A DNA stretch of 5,115 nucleotides, from NCBI GenBank assembly GCA_014729495.1, contig WJJV01000098.1:1-5115 (forward strand). The letters run 5' to 3'. A program made the position numbers and the translations under genes. Positions 1-4,707 of this stretch are shown in pieces. The notes beneath the pieces are model-generated. The model was not told the origin of the DNA and ran no database searches. It saw only the letters and a list, made by a program, of their open reading frames with translations. Each line of letters opens with the position of its first letter. Within the stretch, counting starts at the first letter, position 1. The DNA is from Candidatus Woesearchaeota archaeon (GTDB lineage: Archaea; Nanobdellota; Nanobdellia; Woesearchaeales; UBA12501).

Positions 1-21
1 AACCCAGAACTCATACACGGT

Positions 22-38
22 CAAAGCCTTCGGCTTTG
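22..38. repeat. Stem-loop 1: 7-bp stem, TTC loop
   Basis: CAAAGCC and GGCTTTG form a perfect stem around a three-base TTC loop. It is preceded by CGGT and followed by CCC, the same kind of outer context (CGGTC...GCC) seen around the stem-loop at 133-153, although the inner stem sequence differs. There is no T-tract after it, so a terminator role is not supported. Confidence 0.75.
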
Positions 39-50
39 CCCTATTCGTAA

Positions 51-83
51 ATGTTAAAACCACACTGCGTATGGTTTTAACAT
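51..83. repeat. Stem-loop 2: 12-bp perfect inverted repeat, 9-nt loop
   Basis: ATGTTAAAACCA at 51-62 is exactly complementary to TGGTTTTAACAT at 72-83, with the loop CACTGCGTA. This is the longest uninterrupted stem of the region. It could be an RNA hairpin or a palindromic binding site. No oligo-T run follows it on either strand. Confidence 0.8.
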
Positions 84-129
84 CTACACTCAGTATTCGT
101 TCGTGTTGCTTCTGCCTAGAAAGTTATTC

Positions 130-156
130 GGTCCATTAAACGAAGTTTAATGGGCC
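130..156. repeat. Stem-loop 3: 9-12-bp stem, GAA loop
   Basis: CCATTAAAC (133-141) and GTTTAATGG (145-153) pair perfectly around GAA. The stem extends to 130-132 with 154-156 through one G-U pair if the plus strand is the RNA; on the minus strand that position would be an A/C mismatch. This is a weak hint that the plus strand is the functional one. Its outer clamp (CGGTC...GGCC) resembles that of stem-loop 1. Confidence 0.8.
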
Positions 157-226
157 TTGCTATTGCGCGCCAGCTGAGCGTAACCGGCTGTCAGTATTCG
201 TCCTTGTTGCTGCCTGGCCTGATGGA

Positions 227-381
227 TGCAACAACAATGGCGCAGACGAGGCGGGGGATGGTTGCCGAGCGAAGCGAGCGCAACTAAGGAAATCTTTGAT
301 TTCCTGTTCCCCCTCCGGGGTGCCGAGTAGGACATGAGAACAAAGTGAGCATGGCCGTCTGCTGCCAGTATTGTTGTTGCA
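227..381. repeat. Long imperfect inverted repeat (22 bp) closing a 107-nt interval
   Basis: TGCAACAACAAT at 227-238 is exactly complementary to ATTGTTGTTGCA at 370-381. The pairing continues inward with GGC (239-241) to GCC (364-366), and then GCAGACG (242-248) to CGTCTGC (356-362). The only interruptions are a three-base bulge (367-369) and a one-base bulge (363), both on the right arm. Inside it, 250-258 pairs with 308-316 with one mismatch (GGCGGGGGA against TCCCCCTCC), enclosing GTTGC/GCAAC (261-265 with 280-284) and stem-loop 4. The whole reads as a branched RNA fold or as terminal inverted repeats of a small element. I see no target-site duplication just outside 227 and 381. Confidence 0.6.
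287..305. repeat. Stem-loop 4: 8-bp stem, TTT loop
   Basis: AGGAAATC and GATTTCCT pair perfectly around TTT. The hairpin is preceded by GCAACTA and followed by GTT, and the same left and right contexts surround the stem-loop at 403-423, whose inner sequence is different. It lies inside the interval closed by the long helix 227-248/356-381. Confidence 0.75.
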
Positions 382-400
382 AATGCAGAGCTTTTGCAAC
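376..400. repeat. Stem-loop 6: 8-bp stem, competes with the long helix
   Basis: GTTGCAAA (376-383) and TTTGCAAC (393-400) pair perfectly. After a T/T mismatch, GC and GC pair again around an AGA loop. The left arm shares positions 376-381 with the 3' arm of the long helix at 356-381, so the two structures exclude each other. That is compatible with alternative folds, or it may simply reflect the repetitive GTTG/CAAC composition. Confidence 0.6.
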
Positions 401-402
401 TA

Positions 403-423
403 AGAAAATGCAAAGCATTTTCT
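403..423. repeat. Stem-loop 5: 9-bp stem, AAA loop
   Basis: AGAAAATGC and GCATTTTCT pair perfectly around AAA. It is flanked on the left by GCAACTA and on the right by GTTGTTGCC, matching the flanks of stem-loop 4. It is followed by an AT-rich stretch but not by an oligo-T run. Confidence 0.8.
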
Positions 424-484
424 GTTGTTGCCGACTTTAATAATACACAATATTTACCAGAGAGGCTGGGAGAAAAAACACAAA

Positions 485-502
485 ATAATTAAAGAATTTA
501 AA
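485..502 (+). promoter_or_regulatory. Probable TATA region of the helicase gene
   Basis: Two AT-rich candidates precede the ATG at 516: ATAATTAA near 485-492 and TTTAAA at 497-502. Transcription in archaea starts about 25 bases after the TATA centre. The first would therefore place the transcript start almost at the ATG (leaderless), and the second slightly inside the gene. No Shine-Dalgarno motif lies before the ATG, which fits leaderless initiation. I cannot decide between the two boxes. Confidence 0.35.
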
Positions 503-515
503 ACTGCATTATCAT

Positions 516-1184
516 ATGACCCTCCAATCACTCAAACAAAGGATTCCAAAGGATCTCTACAATGTGCTTGAGAAAGACGGCATAACACATCTCAGGCCTG
601 CGCAGAGAAAAGCAATAAAAGCCGGCCTGCTGGAGGGAAAGAACGTGCTTGTCTGCACTCCGACTGCATCCGGAAAGACGCTTATCGCAGAGCTTGCTTC
701 AGTATCATCCATAATGGAGCGCAGAGGGAAATGCATATATATTGTTCCTTTGAAATCCCTGGCAACAGAGAAGTACAATGAGTTCAGGAAGAAATATGAA
801 GGTTTCTTCAAGGTCGCCCTGTCAATAGGTGACATAGACTCAGCAGATCCTTACCTTAAGGATTATGACTTCATAATATCAACATCAGAGAAGGTGGACT
901 CTCTGATACGCCACAGAGCAGACTGGCTCAGGGAAATAAAGACTGTTGTTGTGGATGAGATCCATCTGATGAATGATCCTGGCAGAGGCCCCACTCTTGA
1001 GATACTCATAACACTCCTTAGGCAGCTGCTCAAGAATGTGCAGATACTCGGCCTGTCAGCGACAATAGGTAATCCAGAAGAGCTTGCAGAGTGGCTTGAT
1101 GCAGGCCTTGTCATAGATTACTGGAGACCAGTAGAGCTTAAGAAAGGAGTCTATATGGATGGTGAGATAGAATTCACTGGATGA
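516..1184 (+). CDS. Ski2/Hel308-like DEAD/H helicase, RecA1 domain only (truncated)
   Basis: The 222-residue product is the first RecA-like ATPase domain of a superfamily 2 helicase of the Ski2/Hel308 type. The Q-motif region is LRPAQ (26-30), motif I is TPTASGKT (48-55), motif Ia is PLKSLATEK (78-86), motif Ib is around ISTSEK (121-126), motif II is DEIH (147-150) and motif III is SATIGN (181-186). The start at 516 fits, because the N-terminus has the usual short stretch before the Q motif. Family members are typically about 700 residues or longer, with a second RecA domain carrying motifs IV-VI, a winged helix and a ratchet domain. Here a stop follows shortly after the conserved RPVELKKGVY segment (204-213), and no frame downstream continues the family. 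It can probably bind ATP but should not unwind DNA alone. It may be a 3'-truncated pseudogene, one half of a split gene or a domesticated single domain; the intact motifs argue against long decay. The last 11 bases overlap the convergent neighbour. Confidence 0.85.
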   Translation: MTLQSLKQRIPKDLYNVLEKDGITHLRPAQRKAIKAGLLEGKNVLVCTPTASGKTLIAELASVSSIMERRGKCIYIVPLKSLATEKYNEFRKKYEGFFKVALSIGDIDSADPYLKDYDFIISTSEKVDSLIRHRADWLREIKTVVVDEIHLMNDPGRGPTLEILITLLRQLLKNVQILGLSATIGNPEELAEWLDAGLVIDYWRPVELKKGVYMDGEIEFTG

Positions 1185-1767
1185 CCTGATTTAGAAGGCT
1201 CATGATATCCACTGCTTTGTCTGCAGGGAACTCAAATTCGCTCTCTTGAACTTCTGCTTCCACACACAATGTATTCTCAGGCACTGTCTTGTTCAGCAGC
1301 TCAAACTCTGATAGAATGCCTCTGGTCATCTGCTTTACAGATATCTCTGCTTGAGGATCATAGTCAAAGACAAGCCATTCACCATACTGGCTTGAGTACC
1401 TGTATACTTTCTGTTCCAGTATATATGCTGTGGCAGTTCCGCTTCCCCACTGGATGTCCTGCCTTATCATGCCATTCTTGACTTTCAGGGACATAGGGCC
1501 GTATTGGGTTGTTGTTATGGCGCATACATAACCATCTTTTTCTTCAACAACCTGCTGTATAGGGACAGTTTTCCTGCCTCTCTCAAGCATCTTCTGCACT
1601 GTCTGCACACCTGGCTCTATTGATGTTCCTGCAACAGCAGGATCCATCAGCAGCTGCTCTGCAGAACTTCTATCGCTGTCAGCCAGATACCAGTAGGCTA
1701 TAGTTGCAACAGATACAAAAAAGATTAATCCTACCACAATCAGAAAAAACTTCTCCCCTTTTTTCAT
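1174..1767 (-). CDS. Membrane-anchored extracytoplasmic protein, possibly LolA/DUF4412-like fold
   Basis: I do not recognise a named family with certainty. The 197-residue product begins with a short basic segment (MKKGEK) followed by one hydrophobic helix at about residues 7-28, so it is either anchored in the membrane with its C-terminus outside or secreted. There is no lipobox cysteine. The outer domain has a run of beta-type segments around residues 80-136 (YGPMSLKVKNGMIRQDIQWG, then YILEQKVYRYSSQYGEWLVFD). This pattern recalls the LolA/DUF4412-like sheets of many small archaeal surface proteins. The end is typical of that group too: one Cys (168), then acidic residues, FPADK and a short helix. 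Cys82 and Cys168 could form a disulfide. The start at 1767 has no Shine-Dalgarno site but lies at the expected distance from a strong TATA box, so the mRNA is probably leaderless. The gene converges with the helicase fragment. Confidence 0.75.
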   Translation of the reverse strand: MKKGEKFFLIVVGLIFFVSVATIAYWYLADSDRSSAEQLLMDPAVAGTSIEPGVQTVQKMLERGRKTVPIQQVVEEKDGYVCAITTTQYGPMSLKVKNGMIRQDIQWGSGTATAYILEQKVYRYSSQYGEWLVFDYDPQAEISVKQMTRGILSEFELLNKTVPENTLCVEAEVQESEFEFPADKAVDIMSLLNQVIQ

Positions 1768-1789
1768 AAGCAGGGTATGTATAAAGAGA

Positions 1790-1803
1790 TTTATAAAGGT
1801 TTT
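1790..1803 (-). promoter_or_regulatory. Archaeal BRE/TATA promoter of the membrane-protein gene
   Basis: Read on the minus strand, AAAACC (1803-1798) is followed directly by TTTATAAA (1797-1790), a good match to an archaeal BRE plus TATA box. The TATA centre is about 26 bases upstream of the A of the ATG at 1767. The predicted transcript start therefore coincides with the start codon, and the mRNA would be leaderless. It lies in the 85-base gap behind ftsY, which makes this gene a separate transcription unit. Confidence 0.75.
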
Positions 1804-1852
1804 GTATGCTTCTGTAACATTCTAAGAAATCAGTATATGGCTATTGAAAGAC

Positions 1853-3463
1853 TTACGCCAGCCCTATGTTCTCCATTATGATGCTCTTGTCAAACTCCTT
1901 CAGGTCCTCATAGTCCTGTCCTGTGCCTATGAATATGATCGGCTTTCCAGTCACATAGCTGACTGATACAGCAGCGCCTCCTTTCTCATCAACATCTGCT
2001 TTTGTCAGCACAATGCCGTCAATACCTACTGCTTCATTGAAGTTCCTTGCCTGCTCAATGCAGTCATTGCCTGTTATGGATTCGCCTACAAATATCTTAA
2101 GATCAGGATCAGCCACCCTGATTATCTTCTTCATCTCATCCATGAGGTTTACATTTGAGTGCTGTCTTCCTGCTGTGTCAATGAGTACTATATCAAGCTC
2201 CTTTGATTTTGCGTACTTTATTGCATCAAATGCCACTGCAGCAGGGTCAGACCCATAATCATGCTTTATGACTTTCACGCTGAGATTCTTTCCATGCTCC
2301 TCAAGCTGCTGGATTGCAGCTGCCCTGAATGTGTCTGCTGCTGCTATGACTGGCTTCAGTCCTTTCTGCTGCATGAGTCTGGCTGTCTTTGCTATTGTTG
2401 TGGTCTTTCCTGAGCCATTGACTCCCACAAACACTATCTTGTACGGCTCATTCTTTTCCTTGACAGCTTTATCTATATCTATCCTCTCAATATCAAAAAG
2501 AGATTCTATTGAATCATGAAGTGTAAGCGCTATCTTCTCCTCAAACTTTCCTCTTTCTATCCTCTTATCTACAAGATTATCCTTCATATCCTGCTTTATC
2601 TTATCTACAACTTCCATGGCAACATTGTTCTCAAGAAGCGCAATCTCAAGCTCAAAGAACATCTCCTCAAACTGCTTTTCAGTCAAAACCTTTGTTGATA
2701 CAGCATCCCTTATCCTGCTGAAGAATCCTTTTTTCTCAGGCTCCTCAGCCTCAGGAGTCTCTTCAGTCTCCTCTTTCTCCTTTTCCTCTTCTTCTGGCTC
2801 TTCTTTCACCTCAGCCTTCTTCTCTTCAGCAGGCTCGGCCTTCTTCTCAGCCTCTTTTTTCTTTTCTTCAGGTGCTTTTGCTTTTTCAGGAGCAGGCTTT
2901 TCCTTTTTATCTTCTTCCTCTTTCTCCTCTTCTTTTTCTTCAGGCTCTGCTTCTTTATGAGAGAACCTGTCTTTCAGTTTTCCGAAGAATCCTTTCTTTT
3001 GGGGCTCTTCAGACTGTTCTGCTCTTTCAGCAGCTGGGGTTTCTTTCTCAGCTTCTTTTTTCTCAGGCTCTGCATGTGCTTTCTTTTCTTCCTTTGTTTC
3101 TTGCTCTTTTTCTGCCTCTGCAAGCTCTTTTTTCTCTTCAGGTTCAGCAGGCTCAGGTACTTTTTCAGCTTTCTTCTTCTTTTCTGGAAGTTCTTCCTTT
3201 TTCTCTTCTTTCTCAGGTTTCTCTGGCTTTGCTTCAGGCTTCTTCTCTGCTTCCTTTCTCTTCTCTTCTTTCCTGGCTGGTTTAGGCTCTTTCTTTGGCT
3301 TTGCTTTCTCAGCCTTAGCAGGTTTCTTCTCTTTTTTTGGCTCAGTCTTTTTCTCAGCCTTTGGCTCTTCTGCTGGTTCCTCTACTACCTCAGCCTCTTC
3401 CTCTGCTTTCTTAGAGATCGAAGATACAGCTTTTTTCAGCTTGTCCTTGAGGAATTTGAACAT
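1853..3463 (-). CDS. ftsY: Signal recognition particle receptor FtsY with long charged N-terminal region
   Basis: FtsY is the GTPase at the membrane that receives SRP-ribosome-nascent chain complexes and passes them to the Sec translocon. The N domain covers about residues 246-330 and the G domain about 340-536. G-domain motifs are GVNGSGKTTT (347-356, P-loop), DTFRAAAIQQL (377-387), DTAGRQ (429-434), TKAD (487-490) and GTGQDYEDL (513-521). Residues 19-155 and 171-243 are almost entirely Lys, Glu, Pro and Ala. Three related amphipathic segments, at 1-18, 156-170 and 244-258, punctuate them and may be lipid-contacting helices. At 536 residues it is long for an archaeal FtsY; the excess is all in this A-type region. 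I chose the ATG at 3463 because AGGAGG lies 11 bases before it and the product then starts MFKFLKDKLKKAV, as in relatives. A TTG at 3505 in the same frame would add 14 residues overlapping pfdA. It follows pfdA by 16 bases, probably in one mRNA. Confidence 0.96.
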   Translation of the reverse strand: MFKFLKDKLKKAVSSISKKAEEEAEVVEEPAEEPKAEKKTEPKKEKKPAKAEKAKPKKEPKPARKEEKRKEAEKKPEAKPEKPEKEEKKEELPEKKKKAEKVPEPAEPEEKKELAEAEKEQETKEEKKAHAEPEKKEAEKETPAAERAEQSEEPQKKGFFGKLKDRFSHKEAEPEEKEEEKEEEDKKEKPAPEKAKAPEEKKKEAEKKAEPAEEKKAEVKEEPEEEEKEKEETEETPEAEEPEKKGFFSRIRDAVSTKVLTEKQFEEMFFELEIALLENNVAMEVVDKIKQDMKDNLVDKRIERGKFEEKIALTLHDSIESLFDIERIDIDKAVKEKNEPYKIVFVGVNGSGKTTTIAKTARLMQQKGLKPVIAAADTFRAAAIQQLEEHGKNLSVKVIKHDYGSDPAAVAFDAIKYAKSKELDIVLIDTAGRQHSNVNLMDEMKKIIRVADPDLKIFVGESITGNDCIEQARNFNEAVGIDGIVLTKADVDEKGGAAVSVSYVTGKPIIFIGTGQDYEDLKEFDKSIIMENIGLA

Positions 3464-3474
3464 CTTTCTGTCTG

Positions 3475-3480
3475 CCTCCT
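3475..3480 (-). promoter_or_regulatory. Shine-Dalgarno site of ftsY, overlapping the pfdA stop
   Basis: On the minus strand AGGAGG follows directly from the TAA stop of pfdA (shared A) and stands 11 bases before the ATG at 3463. The overlap suggests translational coupling, with ribosomes ending pfdA restarting at ftsY. It also supports 3463 rather than the upstream TTG as the real start. Confidence 0.75.
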
Positions 3481-3911
3481 TATTCCTTAGATTTATTCTC
3501 TGCAATGCTGTTCTCTGCAGGTGTCGCCAGATCCCCCTGCAGTTCCCTTGCTTTCTTTACAGCATCCTTGAGCTGTTCAAGAAGCTCTTCCCTTGCGGAC
3601 TCTATCTCTTTCTTCTGATTGTTTATAAGATCTATTGTGTCAGGAACTGATTTCTCTACTGTAGCTCCTGCCCCTACATTGACAAGAAGATTCTTGCTGT
3701 CCTTAATCTCTGCCTTTATGAACACGCCTCCGGTTATTGGCACAAAGGCCTCTGTTCCTGGCTTGACATCCCTGAGCTCTTCCAGGCTCTGGCTTATCTG
3801 AGCAAGCTCTGATATCTGATTATCAATAAGCTCAAGATTCTTCTGGATCTGCTTTATCTGCTGGTCAAGCATCTGAAGTTCAAGATATTTCTGCTGGTCT
3901 TCTTTTCCCAT
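3480..3911 (-). CDS. pfdA: Prefoldin alpha subunit
   Basis: Prefoldin is a hexamer of two alpha and four beta subunits. It holds unfolded proteins at the tips of its coiled coils and hands them to the thermosome. The 143-residue product has the alpha-subunit layout: an N-terminal coiled coil (about 3-48), a central beta-hairpin region including GTEAFVPITGGVFIKAEI (52-69) and LLVNVGAGATVEKSV (75-89), and a C-terminal coiled coil (about 91-125). A short polar tail (about 126-143) follows. The length is normal for the family. The start at 3911 is preceded by a strong Shine-Dalgarno site. It lies 59 bases after aIF6 and 16 bases before ftsY. In many archaea the ribosomal protein LX gene stands between aIF6 and pfdA; it is absent here. 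A beta subunit is not in the window. Confidence 0.95.
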   Translation of the reverse strand: MGKEDQQKYLELQMLDQQIKQIQKNLELIDNQISELAQISQSLEELRDVKPGTEAFVPITGGVFIKAEIKDSKNLLVNVGAGATVEKSVPDTIDLINNQKKEIESAREELLEQLKDAVKKARELQGDLATPAENSIAENKSKE

Positions 3912-3918
3912 GATGATC

Positions 3919-3924
3919 CCTCCT
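3919..3924 (-). promoter_or_regulatory. Shine-Dalgarno site of pfdA
   Basis: AGGAGG on the minus strand is followed by a seven-base spacer and the ATG at 3911. It is a near-ideal match to the anti-Shine-Dalgarno end of archaeal 16S rRNA and fixes the start codon. An internal gene of the operon would be expected to have such a site, unlike the leaderless-looking first genes in this window. Confidence 0.8.
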
Positions 3925-3970
3925 CAAAATGATATGATAGATGATAATGATTATTCTTATTATTCTATAA

Positions 3971-4645
3971 TCAGCCATCCAGATAGCCAAGCACATGGTC
4001 TGCATTGTTGACTTCAGGGCCTCCGCTGGCATCTCCTACAAGTATGCCATTGCTGTTGCATATTATGCCTGATTTTACATATGGGTTGGCCATGTTGACA
4101 GTGCCTGTATCTGATTCAGCATTTAAAGTTTTTGTGATAAGAGCAAGCTCTTTTTTCTCTGCATCCCTATGCACAAGGCAGTGTGTCTTGTTGGCTATTG
4201 CGCAGGATCCGACAGTCTTGACATCAGCAATCCTTCCTGTTACAGTTCCTACTTCAAGTGCTTCCTTTATCAGCTTCTTCTCCCTGTCACTGAAATCAGG
4301 GTTTACGATGCAGCCATTGTCATTGCACAGGATGTTATTGCCTAGTGCAGTTAGCTTTGTTTCAATAACCTTATATTTTATATTCAGCTTGTCGAGAGCC
4401 TCAAGCTCTTCCTCAAAAGCTATTGAAGGCACAAGAAGGCAGTTCTTGTTTCCTGCTGCAAATACTCCTACCATAGGAGTGCCTGCTATTGTTATGGAAT
4501 GCACTGGCACCTTGAGTATGTCTTCTATTTGTTTCCTGATGCTTTTCTTGAAGTCATATCCCACAAAACAGTAGTCATCTGTAGCAAATGCATACAGGCC
4601 TATGTTAGGATTGCCATAAAAGTTTGTTGTTGCTATGTGTGCCAT
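3971..4645 (-). CDS. eif6: Translation initiation factor 6 (aIF6)
   Basis: aIF6 binds the large ribosomal subunit and prevents its premature joining to the small subunit; the eukaryotic homologue also acts in 60S maturation. The 224-residue product has the pentein layout of five repeated alpha-beta modules. Typical signatures visible are GNPNIGLYAFATDDYC (11-26), AGTPMVGVFAAGN (54-66), LGNNILCNDNGCIVNPDF (101-118), AIANKTHCLVH (149-159) and NSNGILVGDASGGPE (197-211). The length matches archaeal family members. There are seven cysteines, more than I would expect but of no clear meaning. The start at 4645 gives MAHIATTNFYGNPNIG, aligned with the normal N-terminus. It is the first gene of the probable aIF6-pfdA-ftsY operon and has TATA-like boxes just upstream. 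L31e and L39e, its usual upstream partners in other archaea, are not here. Confidence 0.97.
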   Translation of the reverse strand: MAHIATTNFYGNPNIGLYAFATDDYCFVGYDFKKSIRKQIEDILKVPVHSITIAGTPMVGVFAAGNKNCLLVPSIAFEEELEALDKLNIKYKVIETKLTALGNNILCNDNGCIVNPDFSDREKKLIKEALEVGTVTGRIADVKTVGSCAIANKTHCLVHRDAEKKELALITKTLNAESDTGTVNMANPYVKSGIICNSNGILVGDASGGPEVNNADHVLGYLDG

Positions 4646-4664
4646 ATATACCCCAGAATGCTGG

Positions 4665-4684
4665 TTTAAATAATGGTTTTTAAA
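4665..4684 (-). promoter_or_regulatory. Probable promoter of the aIF6-pfdA-ftsY operon
   Basis: Two TTTAAA boxes lie in the 62-base gap on the minus strand, at 4684-4679 and 4670-4665. The upstream box would start transcription near 4655, giving a leader of about ten bases that contains GGGG five bases before the ATG. The downstream box would start it at or just inside the ATG. The upstream box looks the better choice. No other intergenic gap in the operon has a comparable pair. Confidence 0.5.
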
Positions 4685-4707
4685 TGTTTGGGGTTTTATC
4701 CACCCAA

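Larger units (their letters stand above)
91..380 (+). repeat. Three dispersed direct repeats, CAGTATT...GTTGC type
   Basis: Copy 1 at 91-117 and copy 2 at 192-215 share CAGTATTCGT, then TGTTGC or TTGTTGC, then TGCCT. Copy 3 at 366-380 is shorter and reads CAGTATTGTTGTTGC. Related TATTCG words also occur at 42-47 and 125-130. The copies lie between the stem-loops and not within their perfect stems, except copy 3, which forms part of the right arm of the long helix. They suggest that the region grew by duplication of a unit consisting of hairpin plus spacer. Confidence 0.55.
1..515. other. Non-coding, hairpin-rich intergenic region
   Basis: No open reading frame in this stretch looks like a protein. 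Short frames exist on both strands, but they run through the inverted repeats and have no recognisable family, promoter or Shine-Dalgarno site. Positions about 20-425 contain at least five perfect stem-loops with 7-12 bp stems, a three-copy direct repeat and a 22-bp interrupted long-range helix, all listed separately. The part from about 160 to 370 is visibly more GC-rich than the rest of the window. From about 430 to 515 the sequence becomes AT-rich and probably holds the promoter of the helicase gene. The region could be a structured non-coding RNA, a cluster of interspersed palindromic elements or remains of a mobile element. I do not recognise a known RNA family, tRNA, CRISPR or insertion sequence in it. 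Confidence 0.7.

Noticed and set aside
2..139. Plus-strand frame open to the left edge, as the 3' end of a gene
   Set aside because: The frame crosses the perfect hairpins at 22-38 and 51-83, and its translation has no recognisable motif. A second frame from position 1 is also open for 18 codons, so openness at the edge means little.
310..320. CCCC/GGGG hairpin with TCC loop
   Set aside because: It has only four base pairs, and its left arm is better used in the longer pairing 250-258/308-316.
147..413. Minus-strand open frames of 79-88 codons in the hairpin region
   Set aside because: They run through the inverted and direct repeats, have no Shine-Dalgarno or TATA at the right distance, show Cys/His/Ala-rich composition unlike the real genes, and match no family I know.
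1..440. CRISPR array
   Set aside because: The repeats are irregular in length and sequence, the spacing is uneven, the hairpin cores differ and no cas gene is nearby.
1..440. Integron-type attC sites, because of GTTG/CAAC words and hairpins
   Set aside because: The R' and R'' core sites do not appear in the required paired order, there are no cassette genes between the hairpins and no integrase is visible.
1269..1481. Plus-strand 70-codon frame after the helicase stop, as a continuation of the helicase
   Set aside because: It contains none of motifs IV-VI and lies wholly opposite the membrane-protein gene.
2616..3490. Long plus-strand frames rich in Phe, Ser and Leu opposite ftsY
   Set aside because: They are complements of the Lys/Glu-rich codons of the FtsY N-terminal region; they have no promoter or ribosome-binding site and no family.
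4690..4703. GGGT...ACCC inverted repeat after the TrmB-like gene as a terminator
   Set aside because: The stem is only four base pairs with an eight-base or similar loop, and no T-run follows on the coding strand.
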